Source: Achromobacter ruhlandii
GTDB lineage: Bacteria; Pseudomonadota; Gammaproteobacteria; Burkholderiales; Burkholderiaceae_B
Direction of reading: 5' to 3'
DNA length: 64,000 nt
Assembly (NCBI RefSeq): GCF_902859695.1
Contig: NZ_CADIJL010000010.1
Coordinates: 154,321 to 218,320 of the forward strand
The notes beneath the pieces are model-generated. The model did not search any database. It had not been told where the DNA came from and worked only from the letters and a program-made list of their open reading frames with translations. The position numbers and the translations under genes are program-made. The stretch's first letter is position 1, and each line of letters starts with the position of its first letter. Below, in pieces: positions 24,418 through 32,390 of the stretch.

Positions 24418-24445
24418 AGATAGGGGTTGCGGTGCGATTTTTCAA
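24418..24445 (-). promoter_or_regulatory. sigma32 (RpoH)-like promoter of cbpA-cbpM
   Basis: On the minus strand, ATTGAAA with core TTGAAA (24445-24440), a 13-bp spacer, then CCCCTATCT (24426-24418). This closely follows the RpoH pattern CTTGAAA-N13-15-CCCCATnT and predicts heat-shock induction of the co-chaperone pair. Confidence 0.7.
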
Positions 24446-24539
24446 TGCGTTTCGTCAGTCGCGCGGCTTCGCGCATAATGGACGGTTGCCGCGTCCGCCG
24501 CCAGGCGGGGCAGGCATCGCCAACGAACAGGAACCGATC

Positions 24540-25025
24540 GTGCTGGAAATCATCGACGTCGACTTCAACAACCCGGAACACGGCCAGCAGGTGCTGGCCA
24601 TGCTCAACGAATACGCCAACGGCCCCATGGGCGGCAACACGCCGCTGCCCGAGCACGCCCAGCGCAACCTGATCGCGGAACTGGCCAAGCGGCCGACGGC
24701 GCGCGCCCTGCTGGCGCGGATCGACGGCGCGGTGGCGGGCGTGGCCGTCTATATGGAAGGCTTCTCGACCTTCGCCTGCCGCCCGCTGGTGAACCTGCAT
24801 GACCTGGCCGTGTCGCCGCGGTTCCAGGGCCAGGGCGTGGGCAAGCAGCTGCTGGCCGCGCTGGAAGACCGCGCCCGCCAGCTGGACTGCTGCAAGATCA
24901 CGCTGGAAGTGCTGGAGGGCAACGCCGTGGCCCAGGGCCTGTATCGCAAGCTGGGCTACGAAGGGTATTCGCTGGACGAGGAGACCGGCCGCGCCATGTT
25001 CTGGCAGAAGAAGCTGGCCGCCTGA
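24540..25025 (+). CDS. GNAT-family N-acetyltransferase
   Basis: Acetyl-CoA-dependent acetyltransferase of 161 residues, starting at GTG 24540, with AGGAA placed 8 nt upstream. The coenzyme A loop LHDLAVSPRFQGQGVGKQLLAALE (R/Q-x-x-G-x-G/A) is at about residues 85-107, and the C-terminal NAVAQGLYRKLGYEGY is typical. It is divergent from cbpA. Substrate unknown. Confidence 0.9.
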   Translation: MLEIIDVDFNNPEHGQQVLAMLNEYANGPMGGNTPLPEHAQRNLIAELAKRPTARALLARIDGAVAGVAVYMEGFSTFACRPLVNLHDLAVSPRFQGQGVGKQLLAALEDRARQLDCCKITLEVLEGNAVAQGLYRKLGYEGYSLDEETGRAMFWQKKLAA

Positions 25026-25087
25026 GCCGCGCCGGCGAGCGTTTCGCGGCGCGCTGGGGCGCGCCGCCCCCAAGGGAACAAGACACC

Positions 25088-25417
25088 ATGAAGATGAGCA
25101 ACATCCCCTTCGGCACCACCGACTGGTCCGAGGTCGAAACCACCGAACATCCCGGCGACACCGGCATGGCCTACTGGCGCACCCGCCAGTTCGGCGACCT
25201 GCGCGTGCGCATGGTCGAGTACACGCCCGGCTACCTGGCGGACCACTGGTGCAGCAAGGGTCACATCCTGCTCTGCCTGGAAGGCGAGCTGCACACAGAG
25301 CTGGAAGACGGCCGCACCTTCGTGCTAACGCCGGGCATGAGCTACCAGGTGGCCGACCAGGCCGAACCGCACCGCTCGTCCACCGCCCCCGGCGCCAGGC
25401 TGTTCATCGTCGACTGA
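25088..25417 (+). CDS. DHCW-motif cupin protein
   Basis: Single-domain cupin of 109 residues. It has the family hallmark around YLADHWCSKGHILLCLEGELHTEL; here the motif reads DHWC rather than the usual DHCW order. It ends PGMSYQVADQAEPHRSSTAPGARLFIVD. The conserved histidines and glutamate could bind a metal. It lies 62 bp after the GNAT gene in the same direction. Activity unknown. Confidence 0.88.
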   Translation: MKMSNIPFGTTDWSEVETTEHPGDTGMAYWRTRQFGDLRVRMVEYTPGYLADHWCSKGHILLCLEGELHTELEDGRTFVLTPGMSYQVADQAEPHRSSTAPGARLFIVD

Positions 25418-25583
25418 CGCGCCGGCGCGACACGCGAAATTTCAATTGCGTTACGCTTTGCGCTACGCACCCCATTTTCATCGCCAGCCGCCCCAGGATG
25501 ACGGCGCCCGATGACACGCTCCCCGCGAGGAGTGGCCCGCCGAAGACGCGGCGTGGGGGCATTGTCCAACCGCCTGACCGGAG

Positions 25584-26225
25584 ATGCACTTGGGCGCCCC
25601 GTTTACGCTGTACGTAGATTCCCAGTTCCTCAGCCCCTACGCCATGTCGGCCTATGTGGCGCTGGCCGAGAAACAACTGCCCTTCGAGGTGCGCCTGATC
25701 GACCTGGACGCGGGCGAACAGCGCATGCAACCGTACCAATGCCGCGCCTTGACCGCGCGCGTGCCGGCCCTGACCCACGGTGACTTCAACCTGACCGAAT
25801 CCACCGCCATCGCCGAGTACCTGGAAGACCTGCATCCGGCGCCGGGCTGTACCGCGCTGTACCCGGGCGAGCCGCGCGAGCGTGCCCGCGCCCGCCAACT
25901 GCAGGCCTGGCTGCGCAGCGACCTGGGCGCCCTGCGCCAGGAGCGGCCGACCGAATCGGTGTTCTACGGCGATGCCGGCCAACCGCTGTCCGACGCCGGC
26001 CATGCGGCCGCGGCCAAGCTGATCCACGTGGCCGGCGCCCTGATCGGCGCGGGCCAGGCCACCCTGTTCGACGACTGGTGCATCACCGACCTGGATCTGG
26101 CGGTGGCGCTGCGGCGCCTGTGGCAGGACGGCCTGCCCGATCCGCTGCGCGACTACGTCCAGACCCAGTGGCAGCGGCCCTCGGTCCGCAAATGGCTGGA
26201 ACACAACGCGGACGCCCGCGCCTGA
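25584..26225 (+). CDS. yfcF: YfcF-type glutathione transferase
   Basis: GST-fold protein of 213 residues resembling YfcF: FTLYVDSQFLSPYAMSAYVALAEKQLPFEVRLIDL at the N-terminus, then SRVPAL-like ARVPALTHGDFNLTESTAIAEYLEDLHP and a helical C-terminal domain with DDWCITDLDLAVALRRL. YfcF and YfcG have disulfide reductase and peroxidase activity in E. coli and protect against peroxide. The 166 bp before it hold no gene. It is followed closely by the VOC gene, so the pair may be co-transcribed. Confidence 0.88.
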   Translation: MHLGAPFTLYVDSQFLSPYAMSAYVALAEKQLPFEVRLIDLDAGEQRMQPYQCRALTARVPALTHGDFNLTESTAIAEYLEDLHPAPGCTALYPGEPRERARARQLQAWLRSDLGALRQERPTESVFYGDAGQPLSDAGHAAAAKLIHVAGALIGAGQATLFDDWCITDLDLAVALRRLWQDGLPDPLRDYVQTQWQRPSVRKWLEHNADARA

Positions 26226-26245
26226 CAGCTCGCCTTGGAGCGGCC

Positions 26246-26647
26246 ATGCAATTGCTGGATCACGTCTCCATCAGCGTCGCCGGGCTCGACAGCGCCCGGC
26301 CGTTCTACGACGCCGTCATGGCCGCCCTGGGCGCGGTCAAGGTCTATGACCACGCCGACGCGCTGGGCTACGGCGAACGCTGCCGCGCCGGCGATGCCGG
26401 CCATACCTACCTGAGCGTGCAGGCCGATGCGGCGGCCTCGCCGACGGCGCCGGCGCGCCGCCACTGGTGCTTCAAGGCCGCCAGCCGCGCCGCCGTCGAC
26501 GCGTTCCATGCCGCCGGCCTGGCCCACGGCGGGCGCGACGAGGGCGCGCCGGGATTGCGCCCGCACTACCATCCCCACTACTACGCCGCCTTCCTGTCGG
26601 ACCCCTCCGGCAATCGCATCGAAGCCGTCTGCCACGACGCGCCGTGA
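26246..26647 (+). CDS. VOC-superfamily (glyoxalase/dioxygenase-like) protein
   Basis: A 133-residue vicinal-oxygen-chelate fold protein: MQLLDHVSISVAGLDSARPFYDAVMAALG at the N-terminus (metal-ligand His6), and HYHPHYYAAFLSDPSGNRIEAVCHD at the C-terminus with the second ligand region and a Glu. Members include glyoxalase I, extradiol dioxygenases and resistance proteins; this one cannot be placed further. It starts 20 nt after the yfcF stop and probably shares its mRNA. Confidence 0.9.
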   Translation: MQLLDHVSISVAGLDSARPFYDAVMAALGAVKVYDHADALGYGERCRAGDAGHTYLSVQADAAASPTAPARRHWCFKAASRAAVDAFHAAGLAHGGRDEGAPGLRPHYHPHYYAAFLSDPSGNRIEAVCHDAP

Positions 26648-26696
26648 GACGCGGCGCGGATCCCGCAAACAACAAGGGACAGTGAGTCCCGGGCAT

Positions 26697-26735
26697 TTGA
26701 CCTGCATCAACCGTCCCCATGTTGCGATGCAACAT
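26697..26735. promoter_or_regulatory. FNR/ANR-like box and adjacent palindrome
   Basis: TTGAC-CTGC-ATCAA (26697-26710) matches the FNR/ANR consensus TTGAT-N4-ATCAA at 9 of 10 positions. A second perfect palindrome ATGTTGC-GAT-GCAACAT (26719-26735) follows directly and could bind another regulator. A -10-like TGTAAT lies at 26745-26750. Oxygen limitation is a sensible signal for the acetate-forming genes downstream. Confidence 0.65.
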
Positions 26736-26768
26736 CCATTCAGGTGTAATGGGGGGGTCAAGTCAGCT

Positions 26769-26817
26769 GGTTCCACTTGAGGAACCGGTCCGGTAGCACC
26801 CGCTGCCGGGTGCTACC
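26769..26817 (+). promoter_or_regulatory. two tandem hairpins in the DUF3141 operon leader
   Basis: GGTTCC-acttga-GGAACC (26769-26786) and GGTAGCACCC-gctgcc-GGGTGCTACC (26792-26817) are two perfect stems with 6-nt loops. The second ends 5 nt before the AGGAG ribosome-binding site (26823-26827). They could gate translation or stabilise the 5' end. Confidence 0.55.
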
Positions 26818-26833
26818 CCTATAGGAGATCGCC

Positions 26834-29314
26834 ATGGCCGGATCCGGCAACGATCGCGTCCCCGCCCCGTCCTTCAACCCCTGGACGGCCGCCTATGAAT
26901 ATGCCGTGGACGCCTGGCAGCGCGGCGTGCTGTACGCCGACGTCATGCGCCAGCGCGGCAACCAGTACCACGACCACATGGCCAAGCGGGCCCCCAACGT
27001 GCTCAGCATGGAGTACGAACTGGTGCTGGACGGCCGCGAACTGCCGCGCCCGGTCAACTACGGCCTGCTGCGCATCAAGCCGCCGGAAGGCGTGGCGGTC
27101 GACCCGATCAAGCGCCCTTTCCTGGTGGTGGATCCGCGCGCCGGGCATGGACCGGGCATCGGCGGCTTCAAGCCCGAAAGCGAGATCGGCGTGGCGGTGC
27201 GCGCCGGCCATCCCTGCTACTTCGCCACCTTCCTGCCGCAGCCCGTGCCCACCCAGACCGTCGAAGACGTGATGAAGGCCGAGGCCCACTTCCTGGAAGA
27301 AATCATCGCGCGCCACCCCGACGCCGAGGGCAAGCCGGTGGTGGTGGCCAACTGCCAGGCCGGCTGGCAGATCATGATGACCGCCGCCGTGCGCCCCGAG
27401 CTGTTCGGCCCCATCATCATCGCCGGCGCGCCGCTGTCCTACTGGGCCGGCTGGCGCGGCATGAACCCGATGCGCTACGCCGGCGGGCTGCTCGGCGGCA
27501 GCTGGCTCACCGCCCTGACCAGCGACCTGGGCGACGGCAAGTTCGACGGCGCCTGGCTGGTGCAGAACTTCGAGAACCTCAACCCCGCCAACACGCTCTG
27601 GTCCAAGCAGTACAACCTGTACTCCAAGGTCGACACCGAGGCCGGCCGTTACCTCAGCTTCGAGAAATGGTGGGGCGGCCACGTGTTCCTGAACGGGCCG
27701 GAAATCCAGTACATCGTCGACAACCTGTTCGTCGGCAACCGCCTGTCGACCGCCGGGCTGGTCACGTCCGACGGCATCCGCATCGACCTGCGCAACATCC
27801 GCTCGCCGATCGTGGTGTTCTGCTCCAAGGGCGACAACATCACCCCGCCGCCGCAGGCGCTGGGCTGGATCCCGGACCTGTACCAGGACGACGCCGAGGT
27901 GCTGGCGCACGACCAGACCATCGTCTATGCCGTGCATGAGAGCATCGGCCACCTTGGCATCTTCGTGTCCGGCAGCGTGGCGCGCAAGGAACACCAGGAA
28001 TTCACCTCCAACATCGACATGATCGATGTGCTGCCGCCCGGCATCTACCAGGCCGAGATCACCGACAAGACGCCGGACACGCCCAATGCCGACCTGGCCT
28101 ACGGCAACTACGTGCTGTCGTTCGAGCAGCGCCGCATGGACGACGTGCGCGCCATCGTCGAGCGCAAGGAAGACGACGACCTGCGCTTTGCCGCCGTGGC
28201 CCGCATCTCCGACATCAACCTGGGCATGTACCGCAGCTTCGTGCAGCCGTGGGTGCGCGCCCTGGTGACGCCGCAATCGGCCGAATGGAGCCAGCGCCTG
28301 CATCCGCTGCGCCTGCCTTATGAACTGGTGTCCGACCGCAATCCGCTGATCGCGCCGATCGCGCAGGTGGCCGAGCAGGTGCGGGAGCATCGGCAGCCCG
28401 TATCGCCCGACAACCCGTTCCTGCTGGCCCAGGAGATGTTTTCGAAGCTGGTCGAGACCAGCCTGAACATCTTCCAGGAACTGCGCGATTCGGCCGACGA
28501 GCGCACCTTCATGAGCGTCTATGGCTCGCCGCTGGTGCAGGACCTGGCCGGCCTGGGCGGCAAGGACGGCCAGCCGCGCCGCCACCCCGGCGTGTCGCCG
28601 GAACACCGCCGCTTCATGGAAGAGCGCGCCGCCGAACTGCGCTCGCTGCTGCAGGAAGGCGGCCTGCGCGTGGCCGCCATCCGCATGCTGCTGTACGTGG
28701 CCGGCGCCGAGGGCGGCCTGGACGAGCGCAGCTTCGCGCTGATCCGCAAGATGCGCGCCGAGGCCGGCAACGCCATGACGCTGCAGGAATTCAAGGACAT
28801 CACCCGCGACCAGGCCATGATGATGCGGCTGGACTCGGCCGCCGTGCTGCAGACGATGCCGAAGCTGCTGGAAGGCTCGTCGCCGGCCGCCATCCGCGAG
28901 GCGCTGGCAGCGATGAAGCACGTGCTGGAAGCGGCCGAGCCGCTGAGCCCCGCCGCGCGCGCCAGCCTGGCCGAGATGGAGCAGATCTTCGAGGCCGCCG
29001 CGCGCCGCGCGCAGAAACACGAGCCGGCGCCGGCCGCGCGCAAGGCCGTGCGCGCCGCGACCGCCAGCCTGGAGCCTTCCAGCGCGGGCAAGCCTGCCGC
29101 CAGGAAGCCGGCCGCGGCCAGACGCATTGCCGCGACCTCGGCCGGGGACGCGGCGCCCGCGACTTCCCCCCGCCGCGCCCCCGCTAACCTGGCCGCCGCC
29201 AAGTCCACGCCGCAGACCGCCGTCAAGGCTGCCGCGGCTGGAAAAACGGCCGCCAGAAAGCCCGCGCCCGCGCGCGTCCGCAAACCCGTCACCGCCAAGG
29301 CCAAACCGGAATGA
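26834..29314 (+). CDS. DUF3141 protein: PhaC-like alpha/beta hydrolase core with H1-like tail
   Basis: An 826-residue DUF3141-family protein. The core (about residues 60-400) looks like a polyhydroxyalkanoate-synthase-type alpha/beta hydrolase: candidate nucleophile Cys174 in VVVANCQAGWQ, candidate acid Asp334 in FCSKGDNITPP, candidate base His373 in ESIGHLGIF. A long helical middle follows to about residue 725. Residues 728-826 are an Ala/Pro/Lys/Arg tail (KPAARKPAAARR, AAAGKTAARKP) like histone H1 or the DNA-binding tails of PHA granule proteins. No signal peptide. It heads a four-gene operon with a 4-nt overlap to phosphotransacetylase. An acyl-transfer role tied to acyl phosphates or PHA is inferred, not shown. 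Confidence 0.88.
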   Translation: MAGSGNDRVPAPSFNPWTAAYEYAVDAWQRGVLYADVMRQRGNQYHDHMAKRAPNVLSMEYELVLDGRELPRPVNYGLLRIKPPEGVAVDPIKRPFLVVDPRAGHGPGIGGFKPESEIGVAVRAGHPCYFATFLPQPVPTQTVEDVMKAEAHFLEEIIARHPDAEGKPVVVANCQAGWQIMMTAAVRPELFGPIIIAGAPLSYWAGWRGMNPMRYAGGLLGGSWLTALTSDLGDGKFDGAWLVQNFENLNPANTLWSKQYNLYSKVDTEAGRYLSFEKWWGGHVFLNGPEIQYIVDNLFVGNRLSTAGLVTSDGIRIDLRNIRSPIVVFCSKGDNITPPPQALGWIPDLYQDDAEVLAHDQTIVYAVHESIGHLGIFVSGSVARKEHQEFTSNIDMIDVLPPGIYQAEITDKTPDTPNADLAYGNYVLSFEQRRMDDVRAIVERKEDDDLRFAAVARISDINLGMYRSFVQPWVRALVTPQSAEWSQRLHPLRLPYELVSDRNPLIAPIAQVAEQVREHRQPVSPDNPFLLAQEMFSKLVETSLNIFQELRDSADERTFMSVYGSPLVQDLAGLGGKDGQPRRHPGVSPEHRRFMEERAAELRSLLQEGGLRVAAIRMLLYVAGAEGGLDERSFALIRKMRAEAGNAMTLQEFKDITRDQAMMMRLDSAAVLQTMPKLLEGSSPAAIREALAAMKHVLEAAEPLSPAARASLAEMEQIFEAAARRAQKHEPAPAARKAVRAATASLEPSSAGKPAARKPAAARRIAATSAGDAAPATSPRRAPANLAAAKSTPQTAVKAAAAGKTAARKPAPARVRKPVTAKAKPE

Positions 29315-30255
29315 GCCTGCCCACCTCCACGCACTACGACAAACTGATCGCGCGCGCCCAGACCCTGGCGCCCGCGGCCTGCGCCATCGCCCATCCCTGC
29401 GACGAGCCGTCGCTGTCGGCCGCGCTGGAAGCGCGTGACCTGGGCCTGCTGCGTCCTATCCTGGTGGGCCCGGAACACAAGATCCGCGACACGGCCGCGC
29501 AGTACAGGCTGAACCTGGGCGATGCCCGCATCGTCGATGCGCCGCACAGCCACGCCGCGGCCGAGACCGCCGTGGCGCTGGTGCGCGGCGGCGAGGCCTC
29601 GCTGCTGATGAAGGGCAGCCTGCACACCGACGAGCTGATGCACGAAGTGGTGGCGCGCGCCACCGGGCTGCGCAGCGGCCGCCGCATCAGCCATGTGTTC
29701 ATCATGGAAGTGCCGACCTACGCCGAGCCGCTGTTCATCACCGACGCGGCCATCAACATCTTCCCGGACCTGGAAACCAAGGCCGACATCATCCGCAACG
29801 TGATCGACCTGCACCACGGCCTGGGCCTGGGCGAGCCGCGCGTGGCGATCCTGTCGGCGGTCGAGCAGGTCACGCCCAGCATCCCCAGCACCATCGAGGC
29901 GGCCGCGCTGTGCAAGATGGCCGACCGCGGCCAGATCGCCGGCGGCGTGCTGGACGGCCCGTTGGCGCTGGACAACGCCATCAGCCCCGATGCCGCCCGC
30001 ATCAAGGGCATCCGCTCGCTGGTGGCGGGCGTGGCCCAGGTGCTGGTGGTGCCCGATCTGGAAGCCGGCAACATGCTGGCCAAGAACCTGACCTTCCTGG
30101 CCAACGCCGAGGCCGCCGGCATCGTGCTGGGCGCGCGCGTGCCCATCATCCTGACCAGCCGCGCCGACAGCCCGCGCTCGCGCCTGGCGTCGTGCGCGGT
30201 GGCGGCGATCTACGCGCACCACCTGGCCACGCAGCAGGCGCGTCCGCTGGCCTAG
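29311..30255 (+). CDS. Phosphate acetyl/butyryltransferase
   Basis: Pta/Ptb-family enzyme of 314 residues interconverting acyl-CoA and acyl phosphate. Family features: PILVGPEHKIRDTA, ASLLMKGSLHTDELMHEVV, HVFIMEVPTYAEPLFITDAAINIFPDLETKADI, GGVLDGPLALDNAISPDAA and VPDLEAGNMLAKNL. It has only the transferase domain; the MaoC-like hydratase domain fused in some relatives is absent. It overlaps the DUF3141 stop by 4 nt and precedes acetate kinase, so together they make or use acetyl phosphate and ATP. Chain-length preference is not readable. Confidence 0.94.
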   Translation: MSLPTSTHYDKLIARAQTLAPAACAIAHPCDEPSLSAALEARDLGLLRPILVGPEHKIRDTAAQYRLNLGDARIVDAPHSHAAAETAVALVRGGEASLLMKGSLHTDELMHEVVARATGLRSGRRISHVFIMEVPTYAEPLFITDAAINIFPDLETKADIIRNVIDLHHGLGLGEPRVAILSAVEQVTPSIPSTIEAAALCKMADRGQIAGGVLDGPLALDNAISPDAARIKGIRSLVAGVAQVLVVPDLEAGNMLAKNLTFLANAEAAGIVLGARVPIILTSRADSPRSRLASCAVAAIYAHHLATQQARPLA

Positions 30256-30332
30256 GGCCGGCCGACAGGCCGTGAATGAGCGGCGGGGCCCCGGCCCTGC
30301 CTTGTCCCTTGCATCAAGAGGCGATCGACTCC

Positions 30333-31517
30333 ATGTCCGACACCATTCTCGTCATCAACGCCGGCAGTTCCAGCATCAAGTTCTACCTGTACGACATCGA
30401 CGACAAACAGGCACTGGCGCCGCGCCTGGGCGGCCAGCTCGAAGGCATCGGCACCCGCCATCCGCGCCTGCGGGTGCGCGACGCCGCCGGCCAGACGCTG
30501 GTGGAACGCGACATCGCGCCCAGCCACGCGCCCGATGTGCCCAACGGCCAGGAGGTGGTCGGCACCTGGCTCAGCGGCCACCTGGGCGGCGCGCCGCTGG
30601 CGGTGGGCCATCGCGTGGTGCACGGCGGCCCCGACCTGGCCGAGCCGGTGCTGATCGACGACGCCATCCTCGCCAAACTGGACACCTTCACGCCGCTGGC
30701 GCCGCTGCACCAGCCCAACAACCTGGCGCCGATCCGCGTGATCCGCGAGCGGCGCCCGTGGATTCCGCAGGTGGCCTGCTTCGACACCGCCTTCCACCGC
30801 AGCCATTCGGACGTGGCCGACCGCTACGCCCTGCCCGAGCATCTGTACCAGCAGGGCGTGCGGCGCTACGGCTTTCACGGCCTGTCGTACGAATACATCG
30901 CGCAGCGGCTGCGCCAGGCGCTGCCCGAGATCGCCATGGGCAGGATCATCGGGGCGCACCTGGGTTCGGGCGTGTCGGCCTGCGCCATGCACCAGGGCAA
31001 GAGCGTCGACAGCACCATGGGCTTCACCGCGCTCGAAGGCCTGCCGATGGGCACGCGGCCGGGCCGGCTGGATGCCGGCGTGGTGCTGTGGATGATGGAA
31101 CAGGGCATGTCGCACGACGACATTGAACATGTGCTGTACCACGACTGCGGCATGAAGGGCCTGTCGGGCATCAGCAACGACATGCGCGAGCTGCTGGCCA
31201 GCGACGCGCCGTCGGCCAGGCTGGCGCTGAAGTACTTCGCCTGGCGCGTGGCCGAAGGCATGATCGGCCTGGGTTGCGCCATGAACGGCATCGACGCCAT
31301 CGTCTTCACCGCTGGCGTCGGCGAAAACTCGGCCGAGATCCGCCAGGCCATCAGCGAGCATTGGGGCTGGCTCGGCATCAAGCTGGATCCCGAGCGCAAT
31401 GCGCATCACGGGCCGCGCATTTCCAGCGACGACAGCCGCATCGGCGTGTACGTGGTGCGCACCAATGAAGAACTGATCATCGCGCAGCACACGCTGGCCC
31501 TGGTGAAACAACGATGA
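30333..31517 (+). CDS. ackA: Acetate kinase
   Basis: Acetate kinase of 394 residues from the ATG at 30333 (MSDTILVINAGSSSIKF). ASKHA-fold motifs are intact: N-terminal NAGSSSIKF, VGHRVVHGG, CFDTAFHRSHSD, RRYGFHGLSYEYI with the catalytic Arg/His region, IIGAHLGSGVSACA, MGTRPGRLDAGVV and FTAGVGENSAEIR. It converts acetyl phosphate plus ADP to acetate plus ATP. Its stop overlaps the fabI start by 4 nt. Confidence 0.96.
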   Translation: MSDTILVINAGSSSIKFYLYDIDDKQALAPRLGGQLEGIGTRHPRLRVRDAAGQTLVERDIAPSHAPDVPNGQEVVGTWLSGHLGGAPLAVGHRVVHGGPDLAEPVLIDDAILAKLDTFTPLAPLHQPNNLAPIRVIRERRPWIPQVACFDTAFHRSHSDVADRYALPEHLYQQGVRRYGFHGLSYEYIAQRLRQALPEIAMGRIIGAHLGSGVSACAMHQGKSVDSTMGFTALEGLPMGTRPGRLDAGVVLWMMEQGMSHDDIEHVLYHDCGMKGLSGISNDMRELLASDAPSARLALKYFAWRVAEGMIGLGCAMNGIDAIVFTAGVGENSAEIRQAISEHWGWLGIKLDPERNAHHGPRISSDDSRIGVYVVRTNEELIIAQHTLALVKQR

Positions 31518-32287
31518 GCGCCGCCCTCCCTCTTGCCGGCAAGCGCGGCCTGGTCACGGGCATCGCCAACGCCGACTCCATCGCCTGGGGCTGCGCCAAG
31601 GCGTTCCGCGCCATGGGCGCGGAACTGGCCGTGACCTACCTGAACGACAAGGCCCGCCCGCACGTCGAGCCGCTGGCGCGCCAGGTGGACGCGTCCCTGC
31701 TGATGCCGCTGGACCTGCTGCGCGAGGGCGAGCTGGAGGCGGTGTTCGAGCGCATCGCCGCCGAATGGGGCGGCCTGGATTTCGTGCTGCATTCCATCGC
31801 CTACGCGCCGCGCGACGACCTGCACGGCCGCGTCACGGACTGCTCGCGCGCCGGCTTCCTGACGGCCATGGATGTGTCGTGCTGGTCGTTCATCCGCATG
31901 GCCAAGCTGGCAGAGCCGCTGATGCCCGGCGGGGGCGCGCTGTTCTGCATGAGCTACTACGGCTCGCAGATGGTGGTCGAACACTACAACATGATGGGTC
32001 CGGTGAAGGCCGCGCTGGAATCGGCCACCCGCTACCTGGCGGCCGAACTCGGCCCGCAGGGCATCCGCGTGCATGCGATTTCACCCGGGCCGCTCAAGAC
32101 CCGCGCGGCCTCGGGCATCGCCGAATTCGACGCGCTGCTCGACCGCGCCCAGGCCAAGGCGCCGGCGCGCAGCCTGGTCTCCATCGACGACGTCGGCGAG
32201 GCCACCGCCTGGCTCGCCACCGACGCCGCCCGCCGCATGACCGGGCAGACGCTGTACATCGACGGCGGCTATCACATCATCGATTGA
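31514..32287 (+). CDS. fabI: Enoyl-[acyl-carrier-protein] reductase FabI
   Basis: NADH-dependent enoyl-ACP reductase of 257 residues. The Rossmann motif is GLVTGIANADSIAWGCAKAF, and the catalytic Tyr158-x6-Lys165 lies in YNMMGPVKAALE, with the FabI-type upstream SYYGSQ. The C-terminus GQTLYIDGGYHIID is normal. It reduces the double bond in fatty acid elongation. Its position as the last, overlapping gene of an acetyl-phosphate operon rather than a fatty-acid cluster suggests a specialised second copy, possibly used as a reductant sink at low oxygen. Confidence 0.95.
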   Translation: MSAALPLAGKRGLVTGIANADSIAWGCAKAFRAMGAELAVTYLNDKARPHVEPLARQVDASLLMPLDLLREGELEAVFERIAAEWGGLDFVLHSIAYAPRDDLHGRVTDCSRAGFLTAMDVSCWSFIRMAKLAEPLMPGGGALFCMSYYGSQMVVEHYNMMGPVKAALESATRYLAAELGPQGIRVHAISPGPLKTRAASGIAEFDALLDRAQAKAPARSLVSIDDVGEATAWLATDAARRMTGQTLYIDGGYHIID

Positions 32288-32390
32288 GGCCGCGCCACGG
32301 CGCACGCGGTGGCGCGACGAGGCCGGGTGGCGCCCCCGGATCGGCGCGGGCGGCGGCCCAACGCGGCGGCGACCTCGCCCGCGGGGACGG

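Noticed and set aside
24351..25073. Upstream extension of the cbpA frame through the GNAT gene
   Set aside because: The extension is antisense to the acetyltransferase gene and lacks J-protein sequence; the J-domain starts at 24350.
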